Positions 33,702-41,829 of a DNA stretch of 64,000 nucleotides are shown one piece after another. The DNA lies in the NCBI GenBank assembly GCA_049324115.1, contig JBMOMN010000009.1, positions 310,001 through 374,000 of the forward strand. Direction: 5' to 3'. The notes under the pieces are model-generated. The model saw only the letters and a program-made list of their open reading frames with translations, was not told the origin of the DNA and made no database searches. Both the position numbers and the translations under genes were made by a program. The DNA is from UBA5796 sp040752455. Lineage in GTDB: Bacteria; Chloroflexota; Anaerolineae; Anaerolineales; Villigracilaceae. Position 1 is the first letter of the stretch. Every line of letters starts with the position of its first letter.

Positions 33702-34190
33702 ATGATGAAACAACGGCGAGTCTTTTGGTCCGCATTGGTGGTTTTGATCCTCGGCGCGGCTATCCTGGCTTATCAACCAACTGCCTCCGCGCATCGGCCG
33801 GTGGTGATCAACCAAACCGCCGTCCCGCCCCTGCCGGCCCTGGACCCTGAAAAAGTGGCGCAAGGCGAAATCCTGTACGGCCAGTATTGCGCCACTTGTC
33901 ACGGCGCAAACCTGGAAGGCGCGCCGGACTGGAGGCAACGCCTGCCGGATGGTTCACTGCCGCCTCCGCCGCACGACAGTTCGGGCCACACCTGGCACCA
34001 TGCGGACGAACTATTGATCAGCATCACCGAAAACGGCGGCAACCCAGCCGATGATTCCAAAATGCCCGCCTTCGGGGACCAACTTGGCCGCGAGGAAATC
34101 GCCGCTATTCTCGATTTCATCAAGAGCAAATGGGGCAGAGAGGAGCGTGAATTTCAATGGTGGACGAGCGCCAGGCCGGATCCGCAATGA
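33702..34190 (+). CDS. Class I cytochrome c, single haem
   Basis: This 162-residue protein has an N-terminal signal or anchor (residues 8-29) and one haem site CATCH (63-67), with Met121 in DDSKMPAFGDQ as the probable sixth ligand. ILDFIKSKW is the usual C-terminal helix. It probably hands electrons to CuA of coxB. It lies 36 bp after the cupredoxin gene and before the CcdA gene needed for such cytochromes. Confidence 0.9.
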   Translation: MMKQRRVFWSALVVLILGAAILAYQPTASAHRPVVINQTAVPPLPALDPEKVAQGEILYGQYCATCHGANLEGAPDWRQRLPDGSLPPPPHDSSGHTWHHADELLISITENGGNPADDSKMPAFGDQLGREEIAAILDFIKSKWGREEREFQWWTSARPDPQ

Positions 34191-34253
34191 GAAAAACATT
34201 TCGAATTCGCCTCAGGCACTTCAGCGAGGCAAAAAATCTTTAGGAGTAGAGCA

Positions 34254-35048
34254 ATGACACTGAGCGAAGCACATCCGAAGAGTGCTCCCAAAGGGGAGAA
34301 AACTCAACCGCAAACAACGCTGCGGCGTTGGGAAGTCTTTGCCCATGCGCTGTTGTTCGTCCTGGGCTTTTCGCTGGTCTTCATCGTCGGCTGGGGCGGG
34401 GCGGTGACAGTCCTCGGCCAGATCTTTAGCGATAATAAATTTATCCTGGGACGCATCGGCGGCGTGGTCGTGATCCTGTTCGGGCTGGCGACGCTGGACA
34501 TCATCAGGATTCCCTGGTTCTATGCCGACACGCGGACTCAATACGCCGGTGCGCGCGGGACCTATGGCGGGTCGGCCCTCATGGGCATTTTCTTCGCTGC
34601 GGGCTGGAGTCCGTGCATCGGCGCGACCCTCGGCGCGATCCTGACCCTCGGCATGAGCCAGCAGACGGTCGGCCAGGCCATGTGGCTGACCTCAGGCTAC
34701 TCGCTCGGCCTCGGCATCCCGTTCCTGATCCTGGCTCTCGGACTCGAACGCGCCTCAGGCTGGGTCAAGCGGATGAGACGCTACCAGCGCGCTTTTAAAA
34801 TTGCCAGCGGCGTGTTCATCCTGATCATCGGCTTCATGCTGCTGACCAATACGATGAGCCGCATCGCCATCTGGGCCTTCCAGAACGGGCTGTTCGTTGA
34901 TTTTTCCACCTACACCGCCGCGCCGACATATTTCACGGCGATACTGGCAGGCCTGCTTTCCTTCCTTTCACCGTGCGTCCTGCCGCTAGTCCCGGCCTAT
35001 CTCGGTTACTTGAGCGGGCATACATTCAGGATGGCAGAAGCAGGATAA
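34254..35048 (+). CDS. CcdA-type thiol-disulfide membrane protein, circularly permuted
   Basis: CcdA moves reducing power across the membrane for cytochrome c maturation. Normal CcdA begins with a helix carrying SPCxLPLxPxYL and has GWxPC in its fourth helix. Here the 264-residue protein starts at the usual second helix (HALLFVLGFSLVFIVG, 31-46), continues through the third (GGVVVILFGLATL) and GIFFAAGWSPCIGATLGAIL with Cys121, then helices five and six. It ends with AGLLSFLSPCVLPLVPAYLGYL carrying Cys241. So the first helix has moved to the end, while both redox Cys survive. No such helix is coded upstream of the ATG, which has a TAGGAG RBS. Confidence 0.85.
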   Translation: MTLSEAHPKSAPKGEKTQPQTTLRRWEVFAHALLFVLGFSLVFIVGWGGAVTVLGQIFSDNKFILGRIGGVVVILFGLATLDIIRIPWFYADTRTQYAGARGTYGGSALMGIFFAAGWSPCIGATLGAILTLGMSQQTVGQAMWLTSGYSLGLGIPFLILALGLERASGWVKRMRRYQRAFKIASGVFILIIGFMLLTNTMSRIAIWAFQNGLFVDFSTYTAAPTYFTAILAGLLSFLSPCVLPLVPAYLGYLSGHTFRMAEAG

Positions 35049-35066
35049 TAATCCAGGAGCAACCTC

Positions 35067-35492
35067 ATGAAACGACTCTTTGCATTAATGCTTACTCTCT
35101 CACTGACTCTGGCCGCGTGTCAGGGTAAACCTGCCGAAGTGACCGGAGAACAGGTCAGCGTGAAGGGCGGCGCATACACCAACGTCAACGCAGATGGACT
35201 GAACGCCATGTTGAAGGACAAGGATTTCGTGTTCATCAACGTGCACATCCCCTTCGAAGGGAATATCGCAGAGACAGATCTGTCCATTCCGTATGACCAG
35301 ATCACCGAACCCGGCAATCTCGCCCAACTTCCCGCCGATAAAAACGCCAAAATCGTTCTATATTGCCGCAGTGACCGGATGAGCACGATCGCCGCTGAAG
35401 CGCTGGTGAAAATGGGTTACACCAATATCTGGAATCTCGAAGGCGGAATGGTGGGCTGGGAGCGGGCAGGTTTTGAAATTCAAGATAAGTGA
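35067..35492 (+). CDS. Rhodanese-domain lipoprotein
   Basis: This 141-residue lipoprotein (LTLAAC lipobox) carries one rhodanese domain with active-site loop CRSDRMS, where Cys would carry a persulfide or a redox thiol. The first motif is FINVHIPFEGNI instead of the usual IDVR. EGGMVGWERAGFEI closes the fold. Its position after the CcdA gene (19 bp) and before a thioredoxin suggests CcdA could keep it reduced outside the membrane (inference). Confidence 0.88.
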   Translation: MKRLFALMLTLSLTLAACQGKPAEVTGEQVSVKGGAYTNVNADGLNAMLKDKDFVFINVHIPFEGNIAETDLSIPYDQITEPGNLAQLPADKNAKIVLYCRSDRMSTIAAEALVKMGYTNIWNLEGGMVGWERAGFEIQDK

Positions 35493-35536
35493 GCCGAAGG
35501 AGTTCGAAATAATGCCCGAGACTGGAGAATGTTGAT

Positions 35537-36112
35537 ATGACGGAATCCAACCTCCCGTCCCGAAAGGAGCGATGGGAAATCATCATGTTGGTGAGCCTCG
35601 CCGCAGGCATCCTGTGGACGGTGGTCTCACGCACCCCGTCGGCGGTCGGCGCGCCGCTGTCTTCTTCGCCGAGTCCACGCGAGGGATTTCTGTCTCCCGA
35701 TTTCACACTCGATGCGCTGGACGGAAGCAGGATCACGCTGTCGGAGCTGCGCGGCAGGGTCGTGGTGGTCAATTTTTGGGCGACGTGGTGCCTACCCTGC
35801 CGCGAGGAGACACCTGCGTTGGAAAAGTCTTATGAGCTGTACAAAAACGCGGACGTGGTCGTATTGGGCGTAAACCTGACCAACCAGGATTCTGTGAGCG
35901 AGGTGGCATCCTTCGCCCGGGAATTCGAATTGACCTATCCCATCCTGCTGGATCGCGACGGGAGCGTCGGCTACCTGTATCAAGTCAATGGTTTGCCAAC
36001 GACGTTCTTTATCAACCGAGAAGGGGTCATTCGGACGGTGGTGGTTGGCGGCCCCATGAGCGAGACTTTTATTCGTTCGAAGATCGAAGCGCTTTTGAAG
36101 GAGGGTCAGTAG
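35537..36112 (+). CDS. TlpA/ResA-like thioredoxin-fold protein
   Basis: This 191-residue membrane-anchored thioredoxin has an N-terminal helix (residues 14-30) and the redox motif WATWCLPCRE (Cys85, Cys88). FTLDALDGSRITLSELRG and GLPTTFFINREG (with cis-Pro) mark the AhpC-TSA/Redoxin form. ResA-like proteins reduce apocytochrome c haem sites, fitting the CcdA and cytochrome genes upstream. Its stop directly abuts the next start. Confidence 0.92.
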   Translation: MTESNLPSRKERWEIIMLVSLAAGILWTVVSRTPSAVGAPLSSSPSPREGFLSPDFTLDALDGSRITLSELRGRVVVVNFWATWCLPCREETPALEKSYELYKNADVVVLGVNLTNQDSVSEVASFAREFELTYPILLDRDGSVGYLYQVNGLPTTFFINREGVIRTVVVGGPMSETFIRSKIEALLKEGQ

Positions 36113-36889
36113 ATGTTCCCTTATCTCCGGCTCGGACCTTTTCTCTTGCAGATGCCACTCTTGACATTGTTGGTTGGGCTGTGGGGCGGCATGTCGTTGG
36201 TCGAGCGTGAGGCTAAACGTTCGAAACTGAACGCTTCTGCCATTGGAAACCTGATCTTTTACAGTTTACTGGCGGGATTGATCGGCGCGCGCCTGGGATA
36301 CGCGCTGGAGTTCCCTTCTCTGTATTTGTCTAACCCTCTAAGCCCTTCGACCTTGCTCAGGACAGGCCTGCTGGCGTTGACCCCGACCACGCTTTCGCCA
36401 TCTATGGGATTTCTTGTGGGCCTGATCACATTCGTGATCTTCATTCAACGCAAGGGATTGCCATTGCGCCCAACCCTTGATTCTCTTGCGCCAGGGCTGG
36501 CATTGTTCATGGTGTTCGTGGGATTCGCGCACATCTTGAGCGGCGACGCGTACGGTGCTCCCACGGACGTCCCCTGGGCGATTCGGTTGTGGAATGAATA
36601 TCGCCATCCATCGCAGTTCTACGAGGCGTTCCTTGCGCTGCTGGTTTTTCTGGTTAGTCTCGAACGGTTTCCCAAGCCAGAGGGCGCGGGATTGAACTTT
36701 CTGCTGATGGTTTCCCTTTCCTCTGCTTCCAGAGTCTTCCTCGAATCCTTTCGCGGCGACAGCGTATTCTGGCCGGGCGGCTTGCGCGAGGCCCAGGTGA
36801 TCGCTCTCGCCATCATGGCGGTCAGCTTTTACTGGAGGAGGAAGTGGATGAGTTTCGATCCTGCAACCGGTATAGAAGTGAAGGTGTGA
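36113..36889 (+). CDS. Lgt-like membrane protein (prolipoprotein diacylglyceryl transferase homologue)
   Basis: This 258-residue protein with about seven helices is clearly Lgt-like: GLIGARLGYALEFP, GDAYGAPTDVPWAI, RHPSQFYEAFLALL and FLESFRGDS correspond to Lgt blocks. The HGG motif expected before the second block is not seen (SMGFLVGLITF instead), and the Arg/Asn pattern GRIGNF is replaced by GFAHIL. It may be a paralogue with another substrate rather than the housekeeping enzyme. The start abuts the tlpA stop, so it is co-translated. Confidence 0.78.
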   Translation: MFPYLRLGPFLLQMPLLTLLVGLWGGMSLVEREAKRSKLNASAIGNLIFYSLLAGLIGARLGYALEFPSLYLSNPLSPSTLLRTGLLALTPTTLSPSMGFLVGLITFVIFIQRKGLPLRPTLDSLAPGLALFMVFVGFAHILSGDAYGAPTDVPWAIRLWNEYRHPSQFYEAFLALLVFLVSLERFPKPEGAGLNFLLMVSLSSASRVFLESFRGDSVFWPGGLREAQVIALAIMAVSFYWRRKWMSFDPATGIEVKV

Positions 36890-36892
36890 TCC

Positions 36893-37351
36893 ATGACAAC
36901 CGTAAAACGATTTCGGGCCGAACGGATCCTCTACCTCCTGATAGCGCTGGGGCTGGCCGGTTTGTTGTTCTGGGCGATGCTGGGCGAGATCGCCCGCAAC
37001 CCGTCGCGCGAAGCCGTTGCAGATTTGGGGCCACTCGGTCTGGTCACGGTTCAACTCCAAACCTCGCCATATCCCGCACTACCGACAGGGACGGTAGGGT
37101 TGAGTTTTATGCTCATGAATTCGCGTAATGTGGTTTTTGAGCCGGATTCTTTTTCCTACGAGTACGGACGCGAGGGTAGCGACCAACCTGTTGGTTCGGG
37201 TACTGCCCAGCAGATGTCGGACGGCAGCGGCATGCTCATGGCTGGCGCGCGATTCCCCTCGGTTGGCACGTGGTGGCTGCGCGTCAACCTTGCCAAAGAT
37301 GGCTATCAGGATGAAGTACAATTTACGATCGAGGTCAGGCCGGCGCAGTGA
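36893..37351 (+). CDS. FixH/YtkA-like membrane-anchored protein
   Basis: This 152-residue protein has one N-terminal helix (residues 12-31) and an outer Ig-like domain ending FPSVGTWWLRVNLAKDGYQDEVQFTIEV, the pattern of FixH/YtkA-like domains. Such proteins occur with oxidase assembly and copper genes. It contains several Met residues (QQMSDGSGMLMAG). It lies 3 bp after the Lgt-like gene, so it is in the same operon. Confidence 0.72.
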   Translation: MTTVKRFRAERILYLLIALGLAGLLFWAMLGEIARNPSREAVADLGPLGLVTVQLQTSPYPALPTGTVGLSFMLMNSRNVVFEPDSFSYEYGREGSDQPVGSGTAQQMSDGSGMLMAGARFPSVGTWWLRVNLAKDGYQDEVQFTIEVRPAQ

Positions 37352-37439
37352 TAGGCCAAACTGCCCATCCAATGGCAGGCCGATTTGCGCTCGTCCCTCA
37401 AAAGGTTCAAGGGCATAATTTACAGAAAGGAGAAAATCT

Positions 37440-37616
37440 ATGGCAAACACAGTGAAAGACCTCGTCTGCGGTATGGACATTGATCCCGCGACCGCGGCTG
37501 GCAAATCCGAGTATCAAGGACAGACGTATTACTTCTGCTCGCTCGGCTGCAAGAAGTCCTTCGACAAAGAGCCTGAGAAATATCTCGGCCACAGTGAACA
37601 CGAACATCACCACTAA
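37440..37616 (+). CDS. YHS-domain mini-protein 1
   Basis: This 58-residue protein consists of one YHS (TRASH-like) metal-binding domain: DLVCGMDIDPATAAGKSEYQ, then YYFCSLGCKKSFDKEPEKYL, with Cys residues placed for metal binding. It ends in a His-rich tail (HSEHEHHH). AAAGGAGA precedes the ATG. Such proteins bind copper or other metals in the cytoplasm. A hairpin at 37629 follows it. Confidence 0.88.
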   Translation: MANTVKDLVCGMDIDPATAAGKSEYQGQTYYFCSLGCKKSFDKEPEKYLGHSEHEHHH

Positions 37617-37628
37617 GCCCCCTCACCG

Positions 37629-37655
37629 AATGGCCTATCCAAAAGATAGGCCATT
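37629..37655 (+). terminator. Hairpin after YHS 1
   Basis: AATGGCCTATC and its inverse GATAGGCCATT (11 bp) enclose CAAAA and are followed by TTTCGCT. Located 13 bp after the stop, it could end or attenuate transcription before YHS 2. Confidence 0.6.
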
Positions 37656-37745
37656 TCGCTCATATTTGGACAGGCACTATGCTTCTGGTAAATTGGCTTT
37701 GAACATCCTATACTTATCGTATCCTTATTACTGAAAGGTGATCCT

Positions 37746-37934
37746 ATGACAATTCACGATCCAGTCTGTGGAATGGAGATCGAGTCTGGGAAGGCTATTG
37801 CCAAGCGCGAACATGAAGGGCGGACGTTCTACTTTTGCTCACAGGATTGTGTCAGTCAATTCGACGCTGACCCGCACAAATACGGTCATCCGCAGGAGCA
37901 TGAACATCACCGCGATCACGGCGCGCATCACTAA
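37746..37934 (+). CDS. YHS-domain mini-protein 2
   Basis: This 62-residue protein has the same plan as YHS 1: DPVCGMEIESGKAIAKREHEG, FYFCSQDCVSQFDADPHKYG, then a His-rich tail (HEHHRDHGAHH). AAAGGTGATCCT lies before the ATG. Two neighbouring copies with different sequences suggest an old duplication. Confidence 0.88.
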   Translation: MTIHDPVCGMEIESGKAIAKREHEGRTFYFCSQDCVSQFDADPHKYGHPQEHEHHRDHGAHH

Positions 37935-37951
37935 TCTTTGGATGGTGTCCA

Positions 37952-38188
37952 ATGAGCAAAAAATCTGCAAAAGCCAGCAAGAAATCCGATAAGCAAGAAC
38001 AGAAAGAGTGGCCGTTGGTCGTTTATATGTGGGCGGTCGGGCTGGGGATCCTTGGCTATCTGATCGTTGGGGAAGCTATCTTTGAATCAAGCCCCCACCC
38101 AATTCACTGGCTGTCCGGGCTGGTTGGGGCAGTCGTTGGTATTCCCATAGGCTGGTTGTGGTATCGCTGGCGCGGCGATGTGATCTAG
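37952..38188 (+). CDS. Two-helix small membrane protein
   Basis: This 78-residue protein has a Lys-rich N-terminus (KKSAKASKKSDKQEQKE), then two hydrophobic helices (VVYMWAVGLGILGYLIVGEA; HWLSGLVGAVVGIPIGWLWY). There is no known family. It lies in a row with the YHS genes, 17 bp after YHS 2, suggesting the same transcript. Confidence 0.65.
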   Translation: MSKKSAKASKKSDKQEQKEWPLVVYMWAVGLGILGYLIVGEAIFESSPHPIHWLSGLVGAVVGIPIGWLWYRWRGDVI

Positions 38189-38264
38189 GCGGTAAAGAGC
38201 GCGGATTGGCTCACTGCCTGCCAGCCTCGCAGGTGATGGCCGTTGGCGCGGTACTTATCGCTAC

Positions 38265-38474
38265 ATGACTCAATCTGCTGTCACCCCTCCGCCCGAATAT
38301 AAAACCGCCTGTGGGGGGAAACTCAAAGCCCCGGCGAATTATCCCAGCGCCATCTATCGCGGTGAGCGCATCTATTTCTGCACTCACGCCTGTCTGCGCG
38401 CCTTTGAACAGAGTCCTGACGCGTTTATGTCAGGCGAAATTGAACACCCGATTCACGAAGATGACGAGAGGTAA
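38265..38474 (+). CDS. YHS-like mini-protein 3
   Basis: This 69-residue protein has a diverged YHS pattern: KTACGGKLKAPANYPSAIYRGERIYFCTHACLRAFEQSPDAFM. The CGGK and FCTHAC parts keep the Cys set. Its tail is acidic with His (GEIEHPIHEDDER) instead of the poly-His form. Confidence 0.78.
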   Translation: MTQSAVTPPPEYKTACGGKLKAPANYPSAIYRGERIYFCTHACLRAFEQSPDAFMSGEIEHPIHEDDER

Positions 38475-38546
38475 GTAAAAAGAACTTTGCGCTATCTGAA
38501 ATTCAAGGCTTCCGATCAATTTATTTTAGAGGTATGAGGAGAAAGT

Positions 38547-39263
38547 ATGAATACAACCTGGTTCGCTACGCTGGCGCTTGGCTTCGCCCTCGGCATCAAG
38601 CACGCGCTGGACGCCGACCATGTGGTGGCTGTCTCAACCATCGTGAGTCAATATCGAAACCCGTTCAGGGCAACATTGGCAGGCGTCTTTTGGGGTATTG
38701 GGCACACGACAACGCTTTTGCTTGTCGGGATCGCCGTGATAGGTTTCAAACTGGCCATCCCTGACCAACTCGCCCTCTCGATGGAATTTTTGGTCGGGAT
38801 CGTGCTGGTCATTCTGGGGTTCCAGACCCTTTGGCAGTTCCTACCCAGGAAGAAACATGCCCATATCCACGATCATGGAGATGAGATGCACGCGCATGAA
38901 CATGCTCACTCTCCGGTCAAAGGAGAAGAGAACGTCCAGCATCATGCTCTCCGCCAGCATAAGTCGCTGCTGATCGGCATGCTTCACGGACTGGCTGGGA
39001 GCGCGGCGTTGATGCTCCTGGTTTTGAGCACCATTCAATCAGCGTGGGAAGGGGTCGTTTATATCCTGATCTTTGGGGTCGGTTCCATCCTGGGGATGAT
39101 GGTCATCAGTACCCTGATCGGTCTGCCGTTTTCCCTATCGTCGGGGCGTTTTAAATCCATCAATCAGGTCATCAAATTTGCCGCGGGAACCCTCAGCGTG
39201 ACATTGGGCATCTTTGTGATGGTCAATATCGGCTTTGTCGAGGGTTTGTTTTTGGGAGGGTGA
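38547..39263 (+). CDS. NicO/UreH-family metal transporter
   Basis: This 238-residue, six-helix membrane protein has the signature HALDADH (19-25; the HX4DH form) of nickel/cobalt transporters and GVFWGIGHTTTLLLVG. A His-rich cytoplasmic loop (HAHIHDHGDEMHAHEHAHS, near 107-125) can bind metal. GMLHGLAGSAALMLLVL is the second conserved block. UreH-like proteins may export or import Ni, and in copper islands may serve copper; the metal is uncertain. Its RBS is AGGAGAAAGT. Confidence 0.83.
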   Translation: MNTTWFATLALGFALGIKHALDADHVVAVSTIVSQYRNPFRATLAGVFWGIGHTTTLLLVGIAVIGFKLAIPDQLALSMEFLVGIVLVILGFQTLWQFLPRKKHAHIHDHGDEMHAHEHAHSPVKGEENVQHHALRQHKSLLIGMLHGLAGSAALMLLVLSTIQSAWEGVVYILIFGVGSILGMMVISTLIGLPFSLSSGRFKSINQVIKFAAGTLSVTLGIFVMVNIGFVEGLFLGG

Positions 39264-39313
39264 CATTTGTAACAAACCTGCCATTCTTCCTGGGTGACAT
39301 AACTCATAAGCAG

Positions 39314-39349
39314 AACAGCGCATTCCGAGATAAGTCGAAATGCGCTGTT
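39314..39349 (+). terminator. Hairpin terminator after NicO gene
   Basis: AACAGCGCATT and its inverse AATGCGCTGTT (11 bp) flank a 14-base loop, followed by TGTTATTT, about 50 bp after the NicO/UreH stop. Confidence 0.7.
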
Positions 39350-39415
39350 TGTTATTTCCAACAGGTTGTAAGATGGGTTCGAAGCAAGACAAAATTTATC
39401 CTCCAAGGAGCAAAA

Positions 39416-39985
39416 ATGACTACTCAAACCCTATCCAGGGAATATCCACTCGCCGATATTCCGTTCACCAAGACCCTGTTCGAGAGCAGGCCGTTATCCT
39501 GGCTGTGGCTCGTCATCCGCTTATATTTGGGCTACGAGTGGATCGAATCGGGCTGGGGCAAGATCACCAACCCCGCCTGGATGCAAGGCGGCGAAGCGCT
39601 GAAAGGCTTTTGGGAGCGCGCCGTCCTCATCCCCGACGCGCCCGCCCGTCCGCTGATCGCCTTCGATTGGTACCGCAATTTCATCCAGTTCATGCTCGAT
39701 AGCGGCAATTACGTCTGGTTCGCCAAACTCGTGGTGGTGGGCGAACTGCTGGTGGGCGCGGCGTTGATCCTGGGTATCTTCGTCTGGTTTTCCGCCTTCG
39801 TCGGCGGCTTCATGAACTGGAACTTTATGATGGCTGGTTCCGCCTCTGTCAACCCCGTGTTCCTGATCCTCTCGATCCTGCTCATCCTTGCCTGGAAAAC
39901 CGCAGGCTGGATCGGACTTGACCGCTGGCTGCTTGTACAGGTCGGCACGCCCTGGCAGCCTGGGCTGGTCTTCCAGAAAAAGTAG
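39416..39985 (+). CDS. DoxX family membrane protein
   Basis: This 189-residue protein has four hydrophobic segments of the DoxX/DoxD type: LSWLWLVIRLYLGYEWIESGWGKITNPAWM is the family's opening and VVVGELLVGAALILGIFVWFSAFVGGFMNWNFMMAG its core. DoxD-like proteins are subunits of thiosulfate:quinone oxidoreductase; other DoxX members have unclear redox roles. AAGGAG precedes the ATG at 39416. Hairpin terminators lie on both sides, so it is a single-gene unit. Confidence 0.88.
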   Translation: MTTQTLSREYPLADIPFTKTLFESRPLSWLWLVIRLYLGYEWIESGWGKITNPAWMQGGEALKGFWERAVLIPDAPARPLIAFDWYRNFIQFMLDSGNYVWFAKLVVVGELLVGAALILGIFVWFSAFVGGFMNWNFMMAGSASVNPVFLILSILLILAWKTAGWIGLDRWLLVQVGTPWQPGLVFQKK

Positions 39986-40010
39986 ATCTTCATTCGGCGC
40001 ATCTCTCCTT

Positions 40011-40050
40011 CTAGAGCGACATCCGAAGGTGTTTTCGGATGTCGCTCTAG
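40011..40050 (+). terminator. Perfect 17-bp hairpin terminator after DoxX
   Basis: Arms 40011-40027 and 40034-40050 are perfect inverses (CTAGAGCGACATCCGAA) around a 6-base loop. It ends 25 bases after the DoxX stop region and is followed by ATATTATCTT, so it may act as a bidirectional barrier. Confidence 0.75.
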
Positions 40051-40135
40051 ATATTATCTTATCGGAAACTACACAATTTCTTTAAAGGCACAAACTATGC
40101 TGCCAACCTGAATTTACATTTATGGAGCATGAACA

Positions 40136-41749
40136 ATGACCAACTCGACTCAAATTTCGCGGAGAGACGTTCTTAAACTGATGGGACTTGGCGCGGGAGG
40201 ATTGTTCCTCGGCGCCTGCGGACTCCTCCCATCCGCCTCAGCCGACCCGACAGCGGCTCCCGTTTTACCGACGTCGTTCCCCCCTTCAGATGATCTGCCC
40301 CTGCTGGCTGTAGACCTGACGGCTGGACGCGCCACGCTTCCCATTTTTTCGGGGAAGGAAACGGCCATTTTGCGGTATCAGGCTTCGGTCAAGGAAGGAG
40401 GCGGGGATTTCATCCAGACCTTGAGCGGCTCGTATCTGGGTCCAATTTTCAGGGTGAAACAAGGTCAACGAGTCCAGGTTCGGTTGAACAACGAACTGCC
40501 CGACCCGACCATCATCCACTGGCACGGGTTGAAAATTCCAGAAGCGATGGACGGGCATCCGCGTTATGCTGTCGCGCCTGGGAAAAGTTATGATTATGAT
40601 TTCCAGGTGATCAACCGCGCGGGTATGTACTGGTTCCATCCGCACCCGCACCAGTTGACTGCCCCGCAGGTCTATTACGGGCTGGCTGGTCTGTTCATCG
40701 TCAGTGACGAAGAGGAAGCCGCGCTGGGTCTGCCTGCGGGCGAGTATGATCTGCCGCTGGTGATCCAGGATCGCACGTTCGACTCGCAAAACCAGATGGT
40801 CTACCTGGCAAACGGCATGATGGATTCGATGATCGGTTTTCTAGGCGATACGATAATGGTCAACGGTTCGCCCAATGCCAGCATGGACGTGAAAGCCAGT
40901 GCCTATCGTTTGCGCCTGCTGAACGGCTCGAACTCGCGTGTGTATAAATTCGCCTGGCAGGATGGAACGCCCCTGACCGTGATCGCCACCGACGGCGGTT
41001 TACTGGAGAAACCCGTGACCCGCGAGTACATCACGATGGGACCTGGCGAACGCGTGGAGTTGTGGGCGGATTTCAGCGGAAGAAATGCAGGCAGCGAGAT
41101 GAAACTTGTCAGCCTGCCGTTCACCGATTTCAGCGGCGGTGGAATGATGGGCGGCATGATGGGTGGGGCTGGCTTGCCAAATGGTACACCGCTCAACATC
41201 GTGCGTTTGAGGATCGGCGAAAAAGGCGCGGCCTTGACTCCCTTGCCTATACAACTTTCTACAATTGAACGCCATGCTGTTAACGATGCGGTCAATCGAA
41301 ACAACCCGCGTTCGTTCAGGCTGGCGATGCAGGGCATGGTTCACACCATCAACAACCGCCTGTTCGAAATGGATACAGTGGCGCAGGATGAGATCGTGCG
41401 GCTGGGAGACCTGGAAGTCTGGGAATTCGTCAATCTCGAAGGCGGCGGGGGCGGGATGGGCATGGGAATGGGCGGGATGAACATGGACATGCCTCACCCG
41501 ATGCACATCCACGGCGTGCAATTCCAGGTGCTGGAGCGGCAGATCGCGCGCGGGTTTGAATCCGCGTACCAGGAACTCAGCGGCGGCTTCGTGGACGACG
41601 GCTGGAAGGATACCGTGCTGGTGATGCCTGGTGAAACCGTTCGGGTTCTCGTCCGCTTCGAGAATTACACAGGAACATACCTGTATCACTGCCACAATCT
41701 CGAACATGAGGATGCGGGGATGATGCGAAATTACAGGGTCGAAGGTTAA
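40136..41749 (+). CDS. Tat-exported multicopper oxidase
   Basis: This 537-residue CueO/CotA-type enzyme oxidises Cu(I) or phenolic substrates with O2. A Tat signal (SRRDVLKLMG, then a Cys lipobox-like FLGAC) opens it. Copper motifs are complete: HWHG (near 127), HPHPHQ (near 169), HPMHIHG (near 460) and HCHNLEHEDAGMM (near 519). Two Met/Gly-rich stretches (GGGMMGGMMGGAG near 338, GMGMGMGGMNMDM near 447) are likely Cu(I)-binding loops as in CueO. It closes the island that began with the oxidase genes; a strong terminator follows. Confidence 0.95.
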   Translation: MTNSTQISRRDVLKLMGLGAGGLFLGACGLLPSASADPTAAPVLPTSFPPSDDLPLLAVDLTAGRATLPIFSGKETAILRYQASVKEGGGDFIQTLSGSYLGPIFRVKQGQRVQVRLNNELPDPTIIHWHGLKIPEAMDGHPRYAVAPGKSYDYDFQVINRAGMYWFHPHPHQLTAPQVYYGLAGLFIVSDEEEAALGLPAGEYDLPLVIQDRTFDSQNQMVYLANGMMDSMIGFLGDTIMVNGSPNASMDVKASAYRLRLLNGSNSRVYKFAWQDGTPLTVIATDGGLLEKPVTREYITMGPGERVELWADFSGRNAGSEMKLVSLPFTDFSGGGMMGGMMGGAGLPNGTPLNIVRLRIGEKGAALTPLPIQLSTIERHAVNDAVNRNNPRSFRLAMQGMVHTINNRLFEMDTVAQDEIVRLGDLEVWEFVNLEGGGGGMGMGMGGMNMDMPHPMHIHGVQFQVLERQIARGFESAYQELSGGFVDDGWKDTVLVMPGETVRVLVRFENYTGTYLYHCHNLEHEDAGMMRNYRVEG

Positions 41750-41751
41750 GC

Positions 41752-41787
41752 AAGAACAGGCTCCGAGAAATCGGAGCCTGTTCTTTT
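41752..41787 (+). terminator. Strong terminator after multicopper oxidase
   Basis: Perfect 15-base arms (AAGAACAGGCTCCGA and inverse) enclose a GAAA tetraloop and end in a T-run, 3 bp after the stop. Confidence 0.9.
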
Positions 41788-41829
41788 GTGTAAGCAAAAA
41801 AGCCTGTCCCTAAATGCGATAAACGGCGC

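Noticed and set aside
37952..38188. Fourth YHS protein
   Set aside because: No Cys motif; it is a two-helix membrane protein.
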